Assembly (NCBI RefSeq): GCF_963678635.1
Contig: NC_087068.1
Coordinates: 30,072,318-30,136,317, forward strand
Source of the DNA: Symsagittifera roscoffensis
Lineage: Eukaryota; Xenacoelomorpha; Acoela; Convolutidae
Length of the DNA: 64,000 bases
Reading direction: 5' to 3'
Part shown: positions 23,392-33,195 of the stretch, piece after piece
Numbering within the stretch: the first letter of the stretch is position 1
Layout: the number at the start of each line of letters is the position of its first letter
Program-made: the position numbers and the translations under genes
Notes under the pieces: generated by a model
What the model was told of the DNA's origin: nothing
Databases searched by the model: none
The model's input: the letters and a program-made list of their open reading frames with translations, nothing else

Positions 23392-24413
23392 AGCTCGCCT
23401 GCGACTTCACGTGCGTTAGTTCGTCTCTCAGATTCTCTCGACCCTGGTGAGCTCTCTCATCAATTTGATCTATTCTCGTGGTCATGTCCCGTCTCAGTTC
23501 ATCCAGACCATTCATTACGCCAGCGAACATGTCACTTTTATCGCCAGTTGCCCCAAATGGCGGGGTTAGTCCCAAAGAAGATGAGGCCAACTGCGGCTGC
23601 AGCCTGGTACTTGATGACGCACCGCCTTTTTGCTTGCTCATCGACGTCATCAATCTGTCGAACGTTGATGACGCTCCCATCGTTATCTCATCTGATATGG
23701 GCCTGGTCGGCGAGGCGGACGACGCCTTCCCGCTCATGTCGTTTCTTGGGCACGGTGTGAAGTTCACGTCCGGATGGGTTCTCTCCGGGTGGTCATAACC
23801 GGAAGATAAACCTTCAGTTCGTAGTGACGCCATGCGCTCATCGTACAAAGACTTCCACCTCTTCTTGGCCTTTGAACCCGGTTGTTCTTCACTCGGGCTT
23901 ATGCTCGACATCATCGCGTTGTTGCTCTGCTTGGCCAGAGATGAGTGGGTGTTAGCTGGATGTGAAAATTCTCTTCCCACCTTTGACTCTTGGTCTCCGA
24001 TTTGGACATTCCCCTGAATAACACTCCCCCCGCGGCTCGGCCTCGGAACGCTCCGAGATCTCCTCCGTCCTCTCAACTTCCTCCCGCTCGAGGTCCTCGC
24101 TCGGCTCAAAGTCGGGTCGAATAAGCGTATGTTCTCCTTCGTCAAAGGGGTCCACAAGCGTTTCGCTCGCGGGTCCGGCCTCGGCGCTCCGCCCTTGATC
24201 GCCATCGAGGTTTTTCTTGCTCCTTAGTTTCATTTCGCTCACTGAAAGATCAGGTTGACCTTTAGTCGATTCGTTGTCAGCAAACACGTCGGAAGCGCTG
24301 CTAAACGAGGACTGGCTACGCCTAGTTTTAAATTTTCGCGTGCTTTCCTTGCTCAGCCTGGGAATCTTAGTAGTCGATCCTAACGAGTCCCTGCGCTGCA
24401 TACTTTTCACCAA
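23384..24413 (-). CDS. Gag N-terminal region (two overlapping frames, 153 and 273 aa)
   Basis: The first frame starts at ATG 24413 and gives a Ser/Lys/Glu-rich, low-complexity N-terminus with an acidic block (residues about 100-130), ending at 23952. The second (24205-23384) carries the continuing protein from about residue 55, also Ser/Pro rich, and ends with a predicted amphipathic helix (GLDELRRDMTTRIDQIDERA). The switch point is a run of six G near 24030 and is a +1 change. A further +1 change near 23390 leads into the 526-codon frame. Real programmed shifts cannot be excluded, but single-base indels in homopolymers are simpler. It is probably the matrix/capsid part of Gag, assigned from position upstream of the zinc knuckles rather than from a recognised fold. 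Confidence 0.6.
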
Positions 24414-24834
24414 ATAACAATATTCTTATAATTTAATGGCGATGCACACGTACCGCAAACAAGTTCAAGTTAAATTACTTAACCATGCCTCTTCGATCTC
24501 GTAAGTATCAAAATGTCTCTTAGATTTCTCAATGACAATCTTAGTGACTCAGCTAAAGTTACATTCACAGGGCCTACTCAGTATTGATATAATGCTAACT
24601 CAACCCTGTTGTATAGTATAACGGTATCACAAAATTTTCACAAGATATAATCAATACACAAAACACAATAGATAATCAGATAAGAATATCCTACAGGTGA
24701 CAGCGACCTTTTGTCAGTATCAATTCACCGCCACACTCTTATGAAGTCACTGTTTTGTTAAAATCAAACAATCTTTGGTAAAAAGCAGTGATGATTCAGA
24801 AACAAATCAATAAAACTTAGTCTTAAAGAAAAAG

Positions 24835-25175
24835 ACTTCCCTCAATCGGAACGATCCGAAAGAACGAAGCCCAGGACACAGTCTTCTCAAGTGAGTGTGG
24901 ATTTTCCTAATACACCCACCGAGGTCTTCTTTTAGGTGTCCTGCGATTGCCCGAGCAGTCCTACTAAGTAGCTCAAGGCAACCTCTGATCGAAAATTTCT
25001 AAAGTCTATGAAAAAGCTCCCCCACACCCGGAACGCTCCAAGTGCACGAGAGCAGGGAACAACTTTTCTTCTCAAGTGAGTGTGATTTGCCTAATACACT
25101 CACCGAGGTCTTCTTTTATTTGTTCCCGGATTGCCCGAACTTTCCTATAAAGTAGCTCAAGGCAACCACACAACC
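24835..25175. repeat. Two tandem imperfect copies of a 183-bp unit in the leader
   Basis: Copies start near 24835 and 25017. Shared blocks include CGGAACG, TTCTCAAGTGAGTGTG, CCTAATACA, CACCGAGGTCTTCTTTTA, ATTGCCCGA and AGTAGCTCAAGGCAACC, at a spacing of 182-184 bp. No open frame persists through both. Confidence 0.85.
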
Positions 25176-25369
25176 AAAATCACAATAAAAAAAAAATTTG
25201 GTTCGGGTACTTCTGATACACCCGATCTAGAATCCAAAGTTGATCACGAATTTCCGGGTCAAAATGGGCTCCTATGATCCTAATAAGCACGCCTAAGATC
25301 CTAATATGATTTTAATTAAATGGATATTTTCCGTTTACCAAATTGCCACAGAAGGTTTCGTCAAGTTTC

Positions 25370-25890
25370 TAACAAGGAGGGTTGTTAGGAGGCTTAAGTC
25401 ACTCCGGAGGGTTACTTCGGAGGGTTGTTAAGACACTTAGCCTACTCCGGAGGGTTACTTCGGAGGGTACCTTAGTCTCCCAAGAGACTTCGGAGGGTCC
25501 CCCTTAACTCACTAAGGAGGGTCAATAAGAGGCTTAATATGCTCCGGAGGGTTACTTCGGAGAGTTCTTCCAAAATTTTCAAATTTTTGAAAATGGCCTT
25601 CAACTAGCTTAAGAAAGCGTCAAAACAAGCTAAATTCTCTATGGGGTGTTGTTTTTATTTTCTTCGGAGGGTCTCGTGGAAAATCTACACTAAGGAGGGT
25701 TGCTAAAGGGCTTAAGTCACTCCGGAGGGTCCCGCAAAAATCAGAAAAAAGGGTTAATTTACCGCAATAAAGCCTCTGAATGCGGTGTAACTTGCTTAAA
25801 TACAGGTTGGTTGACACGGTCAACCTTCCCAGCAGGATAAAAAGGTGTTTTGATAAAATTTTCTGCCGCTCGGAGGGTTACCTATAATTT
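25370..25890. repeat. Cluster of CGGAGGGT-type motifs (24-bp minisatellite-like)
   Basis: A unit like CTCCGGAGGGTTACTTCGGA is repeated with variation, often preceded by GGCTTAAGTCA or GGCTTAATATG. CTCCGGAG is self-complementary. At least twelve copies of GGAGGGT occur here, with further copies in both orientations out to 27390 (for example near 25900, 26236, 26298, 26773, 26938, 27318 and 27379). Confidence 0.85.
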
Positions 25891-27534
25891 GTACCCTCCG
25901 AACCAACAAATTCTAAAAAAAATTTCTTTTCCGAGATTATCAACCCAAAAGCGGTTGCGGTCCGGACAAGTGGTCCAAAACGTCGACTTATGGTACCAAA
26001 ATTATCCCGATCGGTTGGCTAGTCTTTGAGAAATTGCCAAAAACGTGTTTGTCCAAATGGCCTTTTCTCACCACCTATATAGGTTCTGAGAAACTTTTTC
26101 CGCAATTCCAATTGAAAGTGCCTAAAAATACCTGAAACGAGCGTAGTAGCCCTGTACGGCGGCACTGGAATAGTGTAAAAAACCGGACCAAAATTGGTTT
26201 GGAGACAAAAATTTGGCCAATAACTATCAAATTTGGACCCTCCGATTCCTTCCTTTTCCAATCCTTAAGTCGTTAGCTCTATCCACGGAGCTAATCGGAG
26301 GGTTACTCAAGAATTTTTCAGGCAGCCGAGCACGTTATGCCAGCAGGCTCCTAACACAAAAAATTTTATTGCTCTAACTCTAAAAACTCAAAAACTCGAT
26401 CCCCAAAACAGATTGACAAAATTCAGAAAATTATCGAAATTTTGATCGAAAAATTTTCGTTTTTTCCAACTTCTACTGAGTCCTTTCTCACGCGGTCTCT
26501 TTAGTCAGGGGGATCGACCGACGTAGCTACTCCCTATATAAAAGCTTTCTGCTGTTTGGAAAAGCTCGGTTATCCAAAAATTTGGGGGTCTATAGTTTGG
26601 TCGAAAATCAGTAATTCTCGACAAAATTTGGGTGTTTCTCGGGTCTGAATAGGAGATAAGTAATACATAGTAAGGATAATAACCTATTAATAGTCGTTAA
26701 TGAATATTACTATACCCTCCTTTGCACCAAAATACCCGAATTAAGACCCTTAACTCAGAAATTTGTAATCGATGGAGGGTACAATCGGACCGCGCCAATC
26801 GTGCCCCCCACCACTTAAGTTTTGATGAAATAGTACCCGAACGATACCAAAATTGTTTCAACGATACCCAACAGTCGTTGTGGATGTTGTCCCTGATGTC
26901 CTTGTTGAGTGTGGAACACGTCGGTCAGCTTGCCACTCTACCCTCCGGCCACCGGCAAAATCACCATTAACGTGCTTAAATACTCAAATTACACTCAAGG
27001 GAGGGTATCCAACCCTTCACCAAAACACACAATCCTTCTATCAGAAATGATATAAATCAATCTGAAACAACAACAAATAGGAAGGTCAGATCACATCTCG
27101 TCCGGAAATAACATATAAACTGTCACTTTATGTTTTTTACTGTTTTTGGTCTTTTTTGGATTTTTTACTGTTTTTGGTACTTTTTGTATTCAAATAAATG
27201 TTTTTTTTTGGCTTGCTTTTTCTTGGTTATGCACTACTTTTGTTTGGTTTTACGCTTTCTCTTCAATTTTTTTTGGTCCTGGGACCTTGGGACAAGCGGG
27301 CTCATGACTTCCCACCTAACCCTCCGGCCTCCGGAATTTTCGGTGTTAACTAAGTTAAAAAGCTAAATAGTACTAGACGGAGGGTACGCACCTTCCCCCT
27401 AGTACAATAACGGTCATTAAGGCCTCTAACTCGGGCTTACGCCCGGAGTGGAAGGTTCGTCGCTGAAACGCTTGCTGATCATGATGGTCTCATGCCTTTA
27501 ACAGGCCCACCCAGGAGCGCCATAAAAACGTCTA

Positions 27535-28393
27535 TGTAACATTCGCCCAAATACTACACAGCGACGGAGCGTAGAAAAAGTACCTATTAACGACTGGCAG
27601 GAGTCAGTTACCTTAATCCTACTCGTTTTTTGCCGTCTCGACCTTGTCAGTTGATTTTCTGGTCTGTCTAGGGCTAAGTAAAAAGTTACTATTTTTAGGC
27701 CATCAGTCAAACGACTTTTGATCAGCTTTCGCTTACATTCGAACACAACCACATAGCTGAGTCTCGCATCCTCAGACTACGTGATTGCTATTAAAAACAC
27801 GGTTCGAATACCCTTTTTTAATATGTTTTTGTGTGACAGATCTATATTAAATCCATTGGAGATGGATTGACCCTTTCCTCTTCCTAGCTACTCATATTCT
27901 AAAATATCAAATAATACCGGTGTTAATTCAAAGTTCTATGGCATCAGAGTAGCTAAAAAGTTAGTTTTATGCAGTCCTTTAACATATAACAGTCTCTGGG
28001 GGACCAAGCTTCCGCTCCCGTAATCTTCTCTAGATAACGTTCTTATCTCTCCCAATTTTTTGGCACAGGAGGGTTCCGCGGAATAATCCTTCCCCACTGA
28101 AGCTTCCTTTTCCACTAATTTCCACTGCTAAGGATCTTTTCGTGTATTATTGCCACGATAAGAGGCTTCGTTTTTCTCGTGTTCCCGCACGACCGATTCC
28201 CACTATATTTGTCGTTGTTCTGTTTTTTCGTTCCTTTTCGTCAAAATGGCCGACTTTTTTGTATTTCTGAGAAATATTCACTCTTCGATCGAAATTTTAA
28301 AAATAAAAATTCCAGATAACTCCTACCCTCCTTCGCAATACTTTTTTCGTTACTAAGGCCTTTAGTCGTCTTTTTCTGTCCCGCCGGAAGGTC
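27535..28393 (-). repeat. Right (5') LTR of the Gag-protease element
   Basis: Same landmarks as the left LTR: starts TGTAACATTCGCCC and ends about GCCGGAAGGTC. As the upstream LTR for the minus-strand transcript, it should hold the promoter. Right flank after it is CGCGCTGTGCCAATC. No matching flank exists left of 18002, so a target duplication is not seen. Confidence 0.88.
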
Positions 28394-29109
28394 GCGCTGT
28401 GCCAATCTGGAAGAATGGCACAATATCTAACCACTAGGTTTTGTCTAATAGTTTTAAAAACTGAAATTACGATGAAACCATTAAAAACTATAGTGTTTTT
28501 CCGCTCGTTTGTAGCAACAATATGATTACTGGTTCTAAAACTTCTGTTTGTTGATGCCAAGTTGATTTTTTTGTCGAGTAATCATGCTTACTTTGCTATA
28601 TATCCACATCCGGATTCCTCTAGATCTCTTTTAGTCAACTTTTTGCTGCTAATTTTGATCTTGTCTGATTTGTTGTAAAAAAAATTCTGTTAACATGTAG
28701 AGCTTTCCTTGATTAGTCCACTTCAACTGTTGGATTCAGAAACTCAATCTGGTACTAGTCTGGTACGTCATCTGGTAGCAGTAGAATAAGTAGGTAGCGT
28801 TGTTTTGCTTTACACTGCAACTCAGGATCCATATAAAAATTGAAGAGAAGAGTAATGATGGAACCGTTTTCTGGTTTGAACTTAGTTGTTAGCACATTGT
28901 GGGGGTGCTTCGGGTAAATCATTTTGTTCGCACAATTCTGCACATTTTTCCTGATATTATTTCATCCAATATCAGTGTTTTTGGAAATTGGAGGAAGTTT
29001 AACAAAGTTTGATTTAGTTCATCTGCTATAATTAAGTGACACTGACTATAACTCTAAAAACATCCATCTGTTTTATTTTCCAAAAAACATTCAAAAGAGA
29101 GAGGTCTTT
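28394..29109. other. Intergenic DNA, no feature seen
   Basis: AT-rich sequence with no coherent reading frame. A minus-strand frame at 28943-28755 (62 aa) shows no recognisable motif. Confidence 0.4.
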
Positions 29110-29650
29110 TGTAGGGAAAGTTATTTCGGATATGATTCCTATTTTTTGTTCTTTTCGAAGTTTTACCATCACTCACAACTCTTCGATTTTGAATCTTTTT
29201 TCGCAAATTTATTTCCGTCTCAAATCATCATCTATTCTTTTTTCCCTTCTCGATATTGTCATCACTCAAGATTCGTTGAGTTTCCTGACAGCAATAGAAA
29301 AAGTAATAGCCTCCCATAGCTTCAAACACTGGTTTACAGTGATCGCAATATTCATCCACTCTGAGAGAGTCTTTTTTTTGATTTTTAGATATTTGAAAAG
29401 TCTCAATTGTACATATATTTGAAAAAACCCCGATTAAGGTTTCGTCCATTACAGTTTTTTGCAAGGATTGGATCATGAGGACAAACTTGCCTGTTTTGGA
29501 AGAGAACATCTTTTTTTAACATATCAATTTTTTATGACAAATTTGAACCGTTTTTTTCCATTGTTTCAAGTTTTGTAACCAAATATTTGTTGTTGTATCA
29601 ATGCATGAAAATTTCAAATCTAGACTGTTCAAAATTGTGCCAAAATTTTC
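29110..29650. repeat. Dispersed repeat, copy 2
   Basis: Alignable with 16245-17040 over GGATATGATTCC, GAAGTTTTACCATCACTCAC, GAGTTTCCTGACAGCAATAG, CCCCGATTAAGGTTTCGTCC and AGAGAACATC, but shorter by an internal deletion of about 230 bp. The minus-strand frame 29509-29228 contains DEYCDHCKPVFEAMGG followed by YCCQ, a possible Cys-rich motif. It is not identified. Confidence 0.65.
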
Positions 29651-31240
29651 AGTCCAATTTGTTTTTATCCAATTCAGATACAGGTTCTGTCTTAGTCTTG
29701 AGTTGAAGTTTTCCATTGCTTCCTGCTCATCAATTCCAATTTATCTTGAGTTCTGACACTCCCAAGTTTTTATAAAGGGGATTGTTGATTCCCCGTTTAC
29801 TGAAAATGGTTTCGTATGCAGAGAATTCTTCATAGTTGAGATTGTTGGGACTGTGAAACTACTCGTAGAGTGCAAAAGTTGTTTGGCTCATTTGCTTCAT
29901 AGGTTTCGAGAAAAGAATCTAAAGAGGTTCATTTATCCAAAAACTTCACGATACCGAGAAACTGCTTGACACTTGAAGGATATGAAATTGATAGTCATTT
30001 TGATAACCAATGCTTCACCCTCTTTGTCATCGATTAATCAGTGAATCAGATAGGACTTGCTCAAATTCAGATTCTATGCTCGACTAGTAATTTCAAATAG
30101 AGGTAACGTATTACCATAACTTTTCATGTTTTGTTTCAAAAATTGTGTTGACAAAACAGCTTCCACTGTTCCTTCTATAAAACCGTCTTATTTGCCAAAA
30201 TTTTTAAATTGAATGATTTCGACATCTCTCATTCGACTCTCAAATTGCAAAATCGGAAAAAATAACCCAACTCTTATACAATCCTGTTGGTACATCAATA
30301 GAGATTAATTAGGGGTGCAACTGGCTCGCATCAATTGCGGCGATTGATTTGCAAATGTTAGATGAATCCGTAATCGAATTGTGTGTCCAGCTTTTTTGTC
30401 TGGTGCAGCTGACTCGCGTCATTTCCGAAGATTGATTTGCAGTTATTTGATAAATCACTGATTTTTCTCTACTCTCAAACTTGTAAGAGAGTAGAGAAAA
30501 TAATTTTCTCTATAACTTCTGCACAAGCATCCTATTTTTCACATATTTCGTTTGAAGCATTTCAAAACCTTTATCTTTCACAGTTGAGTTTAGTTTTTCT
30601 TTCTAGCTTATTTTTTTAGCCAAAACTTCAAGGATTTGTGTACCCTTGTTTTAATAGAAAAGTGATTCCTTGATCAGCTTCGATGTTTTTGATGCAGAAA
30701 TTAGAACGTGTTTTCCAGTCTTCTTTGTATTTTTGCTTGCTTTCATCTCGTCTGTTGGAATACACATTGATTCAAAATGGAAAAACGCAAGATTGATGAA
30801 TCGGTTGTTTTCTGCGGAAACTATAATATTGAAACCTTCCACCTTTTCAAATATGGGTTTTCGAAATGGTTAACTATGTAGCACGCAATCCCCACAAATT
30901 CAAAGATTTGTATTGAATTCGTTTGATCAGTTGGAAAAGCAATCACTGCTAGGGAATCGAAAACGCTTGAAACAAAAAAAAACTAATTTTTTGTTTGAGT
31001 GATATGAATGTTGAATCGCAACATTTTGACTGTTTTGTCATTTTTTAAAGCTTTGACGAGCCACTTCTCTCATATAACCTCCATGTTGTAAATCAAAATT
31101 GTCTATAAAGATGTTGCGTTCAATCATTTCTTCGACAAGAGGTCAACGAAATTTCAACAAAAAATTTTAGGTTCATGTTCAAAAAAAAATGTTTATGTTG
31201 ATAAAAATTTGGTGCCTTATCTTAAAAAAAGAATCAAGAT
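29651..31240. other. AT-rich gene desert with one 14-bp hairpin
   Basis: No gene recognised. Two short stretches (30305-30360 and 30405-30455) resemble each other and 16683-16740 around GGTGCA-CTGGCTCGCAT and GATTGATTTGCA. A perfect inverted repeat TTTTCTCTACTCTC (30463-30476) pairs with 30487-30500 across a 10-nt loop. Confidence 0.45.
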
Positions 31241-31248
31241 CACTCTGC

Positions 31249-31680
31249 CTACTCATGTACATTGTTAGAAATAAAAAGAGAAACAAATGATTCTTGTAAG
31301 GTTGTTTGTCTTTGGCTGACAACAGGAATGCTTTTGTGTAGGGCAGCAAAAATAGTAACGTTAGTGATCAACTTAAATCTGCATTTGCCTCTCGGAAGTT
31401 TTTGAGTGCTTTGTTCCACAGCGTCATACTTTTCTATTTTTACCTGTATTGGAATTAAATCAATTTTCGTAAACTGTGAATGCGTCCTTTGAACAAAGTA
31501 TTGTTTTCGTGTGCGTAGTAATAAACATTTCAACAAGTTTTGACTCAGCTCTCTGCTCTTGATCTTTCTCCTCCACTATCTTGATCAAGTCAGCCATCTT
31601 ATCACGGAGTTTCTGTTGCTTATCACTGAGTTTCTGTTGCTTGTCGCGGAGTTTCTGTTGCTTATTTAATTGTTTCCACA
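31249..31680 (-). pseudogene. Broken gene fragment with heptad coiled-coil repeats
   Basis: On the minus strand, from about 31677 to 31500, an open frame encodes KQQKLRD, KQQKLSD and KQQKLRD in tandem (21-bp DNA repeats at 31600-31620, 31621-31641 and 31642-31662), followed by a charged helical stretch KMADLIKIVEEKDQEQ. Seven-residue periodicity implies a coiled coil. A +1 change leads into the 95-aa frame 31536-31249, with VKIEKYDAVEQ and LPRGKCRFKLI. I do not recognise the family. It could belong to the decayed Polinton or another DNA element. Confidence 0.4.
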
Positions 31681-32880
31681 GTCCTCGCTTTTCATTTGCT
31701 CGCTTTTATTCTTCGATATCATCTCAAAATGGTAGATACTTTAAGCACCACACTTAAGAAGGTTGTTCTTGATACCTCTGTTGGTGGGATACACAAAATG
31801 TTCCAGAAACTATAACTGGAGATTTAAAGTTACTTTTAAAATGAGAAATTTTTTTATAAACTTGTTGTACAAAGTGTCTAACAATTGTCTCTAGCGTAAA
31901 TAAAATCAGAATGAACTTATTTTTTTTTGTTTGTTAACAAGTTTAAACAATTTTATTTGAAAGCCAGCAATCAGAATTGAGCATTATTTAAAAAAGATTT
32001 TTTTTTTAAACTCTTGAAAACAATTCGATCATTGCTCAGAAAAATCTATTGAAAAACACTCAAATTTCCCCGAGTGACTGTGAAAAAAATCTGATTCCGA
32101 TGGATTTTCTCATTGATAACTTAGAAATTGACCCTAAACCTACGGCTGATTTACACCAAAAAAGAACAATTTTTAATTTTTCCTGAATGTTTGAAATGAG
32201 TCAAAATGTCTTTTGAAAATATATCATAGACCTTTTTTATCCACTAAGCGCTAAGAAAGTTTGTAACAAGTTCCCAATAAAAATATCTTTTCCTCCATTT
32301 CTTAAAGTTTCAAAGCTCCAATTCGTGCATGATTTGCTCCGAAAAAGTCATTAACTTCGGGTGTTCTTTTCAAAATTACATCAATATAAAAAAAACTTGA
32401 ATATCTTTTCAAAAATCAGCAGTTTTTGTCATTTAGAAAAAATTCAGTTGGCTCGATGAAACAATTGCAGAAATACTTTTTTCTTATAATATTTTTGTTA
32501 TTTAAATTGACAGTTTTTCGAAAAGAAACTCATGGACCTTCATTATAGCGACTCCTATTGCGGCTGTTTTTACCTTCTTGAAAAACATAAGTCATTGATG
32601 TCTTTTTTTCTTATTTAACAAAAAAGCCTATTTTAAAATTAACATAAGTGGACACATATATGAACATTTTTGTCTATAAAGGGAAAAAAATAAAAATTCC
32701 AAAAACGGAAATGTAATTATTTTTGGATACGACTTCTCATAAAAAACGTCAATATGAGATTCTTAGTTTTGCTTGGACTTGTTACATTCTAGATCTGAAA
32801 TATCTAATCTGATCGGTTTAATCTACACAATTTAATTTAAGATAGCCCTAAGTCGTCAGAAACAAATCACTTTATTTTCA
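31681..32880. other. AT-rich intergenic DNA, no feature seen
   Basis: Only scattered A/T homopolymers and short stop-rich frames are present. Confidence 0.45.
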
Positions 32881-32882
32881 AA

Positions 32883-33195
32883 CTAACTAGAGTAAGCACT
32901 AATTGTCGTGCTTACTCTTTTGTAGCTGGTCGAGTTTTCACCAGAACTGATGACAGTGAAAAAGCTCGAGTCAGTCTCTGGAATTTTCTTGGCTCGAAAG
33001 AATATCCCACTCCAGGTTTGCCACATGGTTGAAATTAAGAGAAGGGACTTCAACGAAAAACACTTGGTGCAAATGCGCATCACTTAAAATTGTTTTGGCA
33101 CAGTGCAGATGACGAGACAAGTTGCTGAGCAAGTTGGGTTGGACTATCCCAAGATTCCTGAATTTTATTCTGTTGCGCAACCAGTCGAAGATCAC
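32883..33195 (-). pseudogene. Unidentified coding fragment (about 74 aa)
   Basis: The minus-strand frame 33195-32971 reads with a non-random composition, including LLSNLSRHLHCAKTIL and LNFNHVANLEW. The H-x-H-C and hydrophobic spacing suggest a former helical protein. A second frame (33083-32883) overlaps it. It might be one of the small Polinton proteins, given relics nearby, but this is a guess. Confidence 0.25.

Larger units (their letters stand above)
24414..27534 (-). other. 3.1-kb noncoding leader of the LTR element
   Basis: Lies between the 5' LTR (right-hand copy) and the gag start. No frame longer than about 80 codons makes sense here and no enzyme motif was seen. It contains a 183-bp tandem duplication (24835-25175) and about 20 copies of a GGAGGGT motif (25370-27390), listed separately. 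A sequence TGGCGCTCCTGGGTGG (minus strand, near 27520-27505) about a dozen bases inside the LTR edge could be a primer-binding site, but the offset is unusual. Confidence 0.6.
18002..28393 (-). mobile_element. LTR retroelement with Gag, protease and unknown ORF but no visible RT/integrase
   Basis: Two long direct repeats (18002-18860 and 27535-28393) flank 8.7 kb of internal DNA. Coding frames run on the minus strand: Gag (24413 to about 22890), truncated retropepsin (about 22055-21811), then an unrecognised reading frame (21967-19622) with one internal TAG. No YxDD motif, RNase H or DDE integrase was found on either strand, so mobilisation presumably needs enzymes supplied in trans. The coding part is visibly more GC-rich than the surrounding AT-rich DNA, as expected for a recent arrival. 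LTR copies differ at roughly 20 positions by eye, suggesting a fairly recent insertion. No target-site duplication is convincing, because the outer LTR edge on the right is fuzzy. Confidence 0.85.

Noticed and set aside
18002-28393. Autonomous Gypsy-type retrotransposon
   Set aside because: Gag and protease fit, but no reverse transcriptase, RNase H or integrase motif could be found in any frame between the LTRs.
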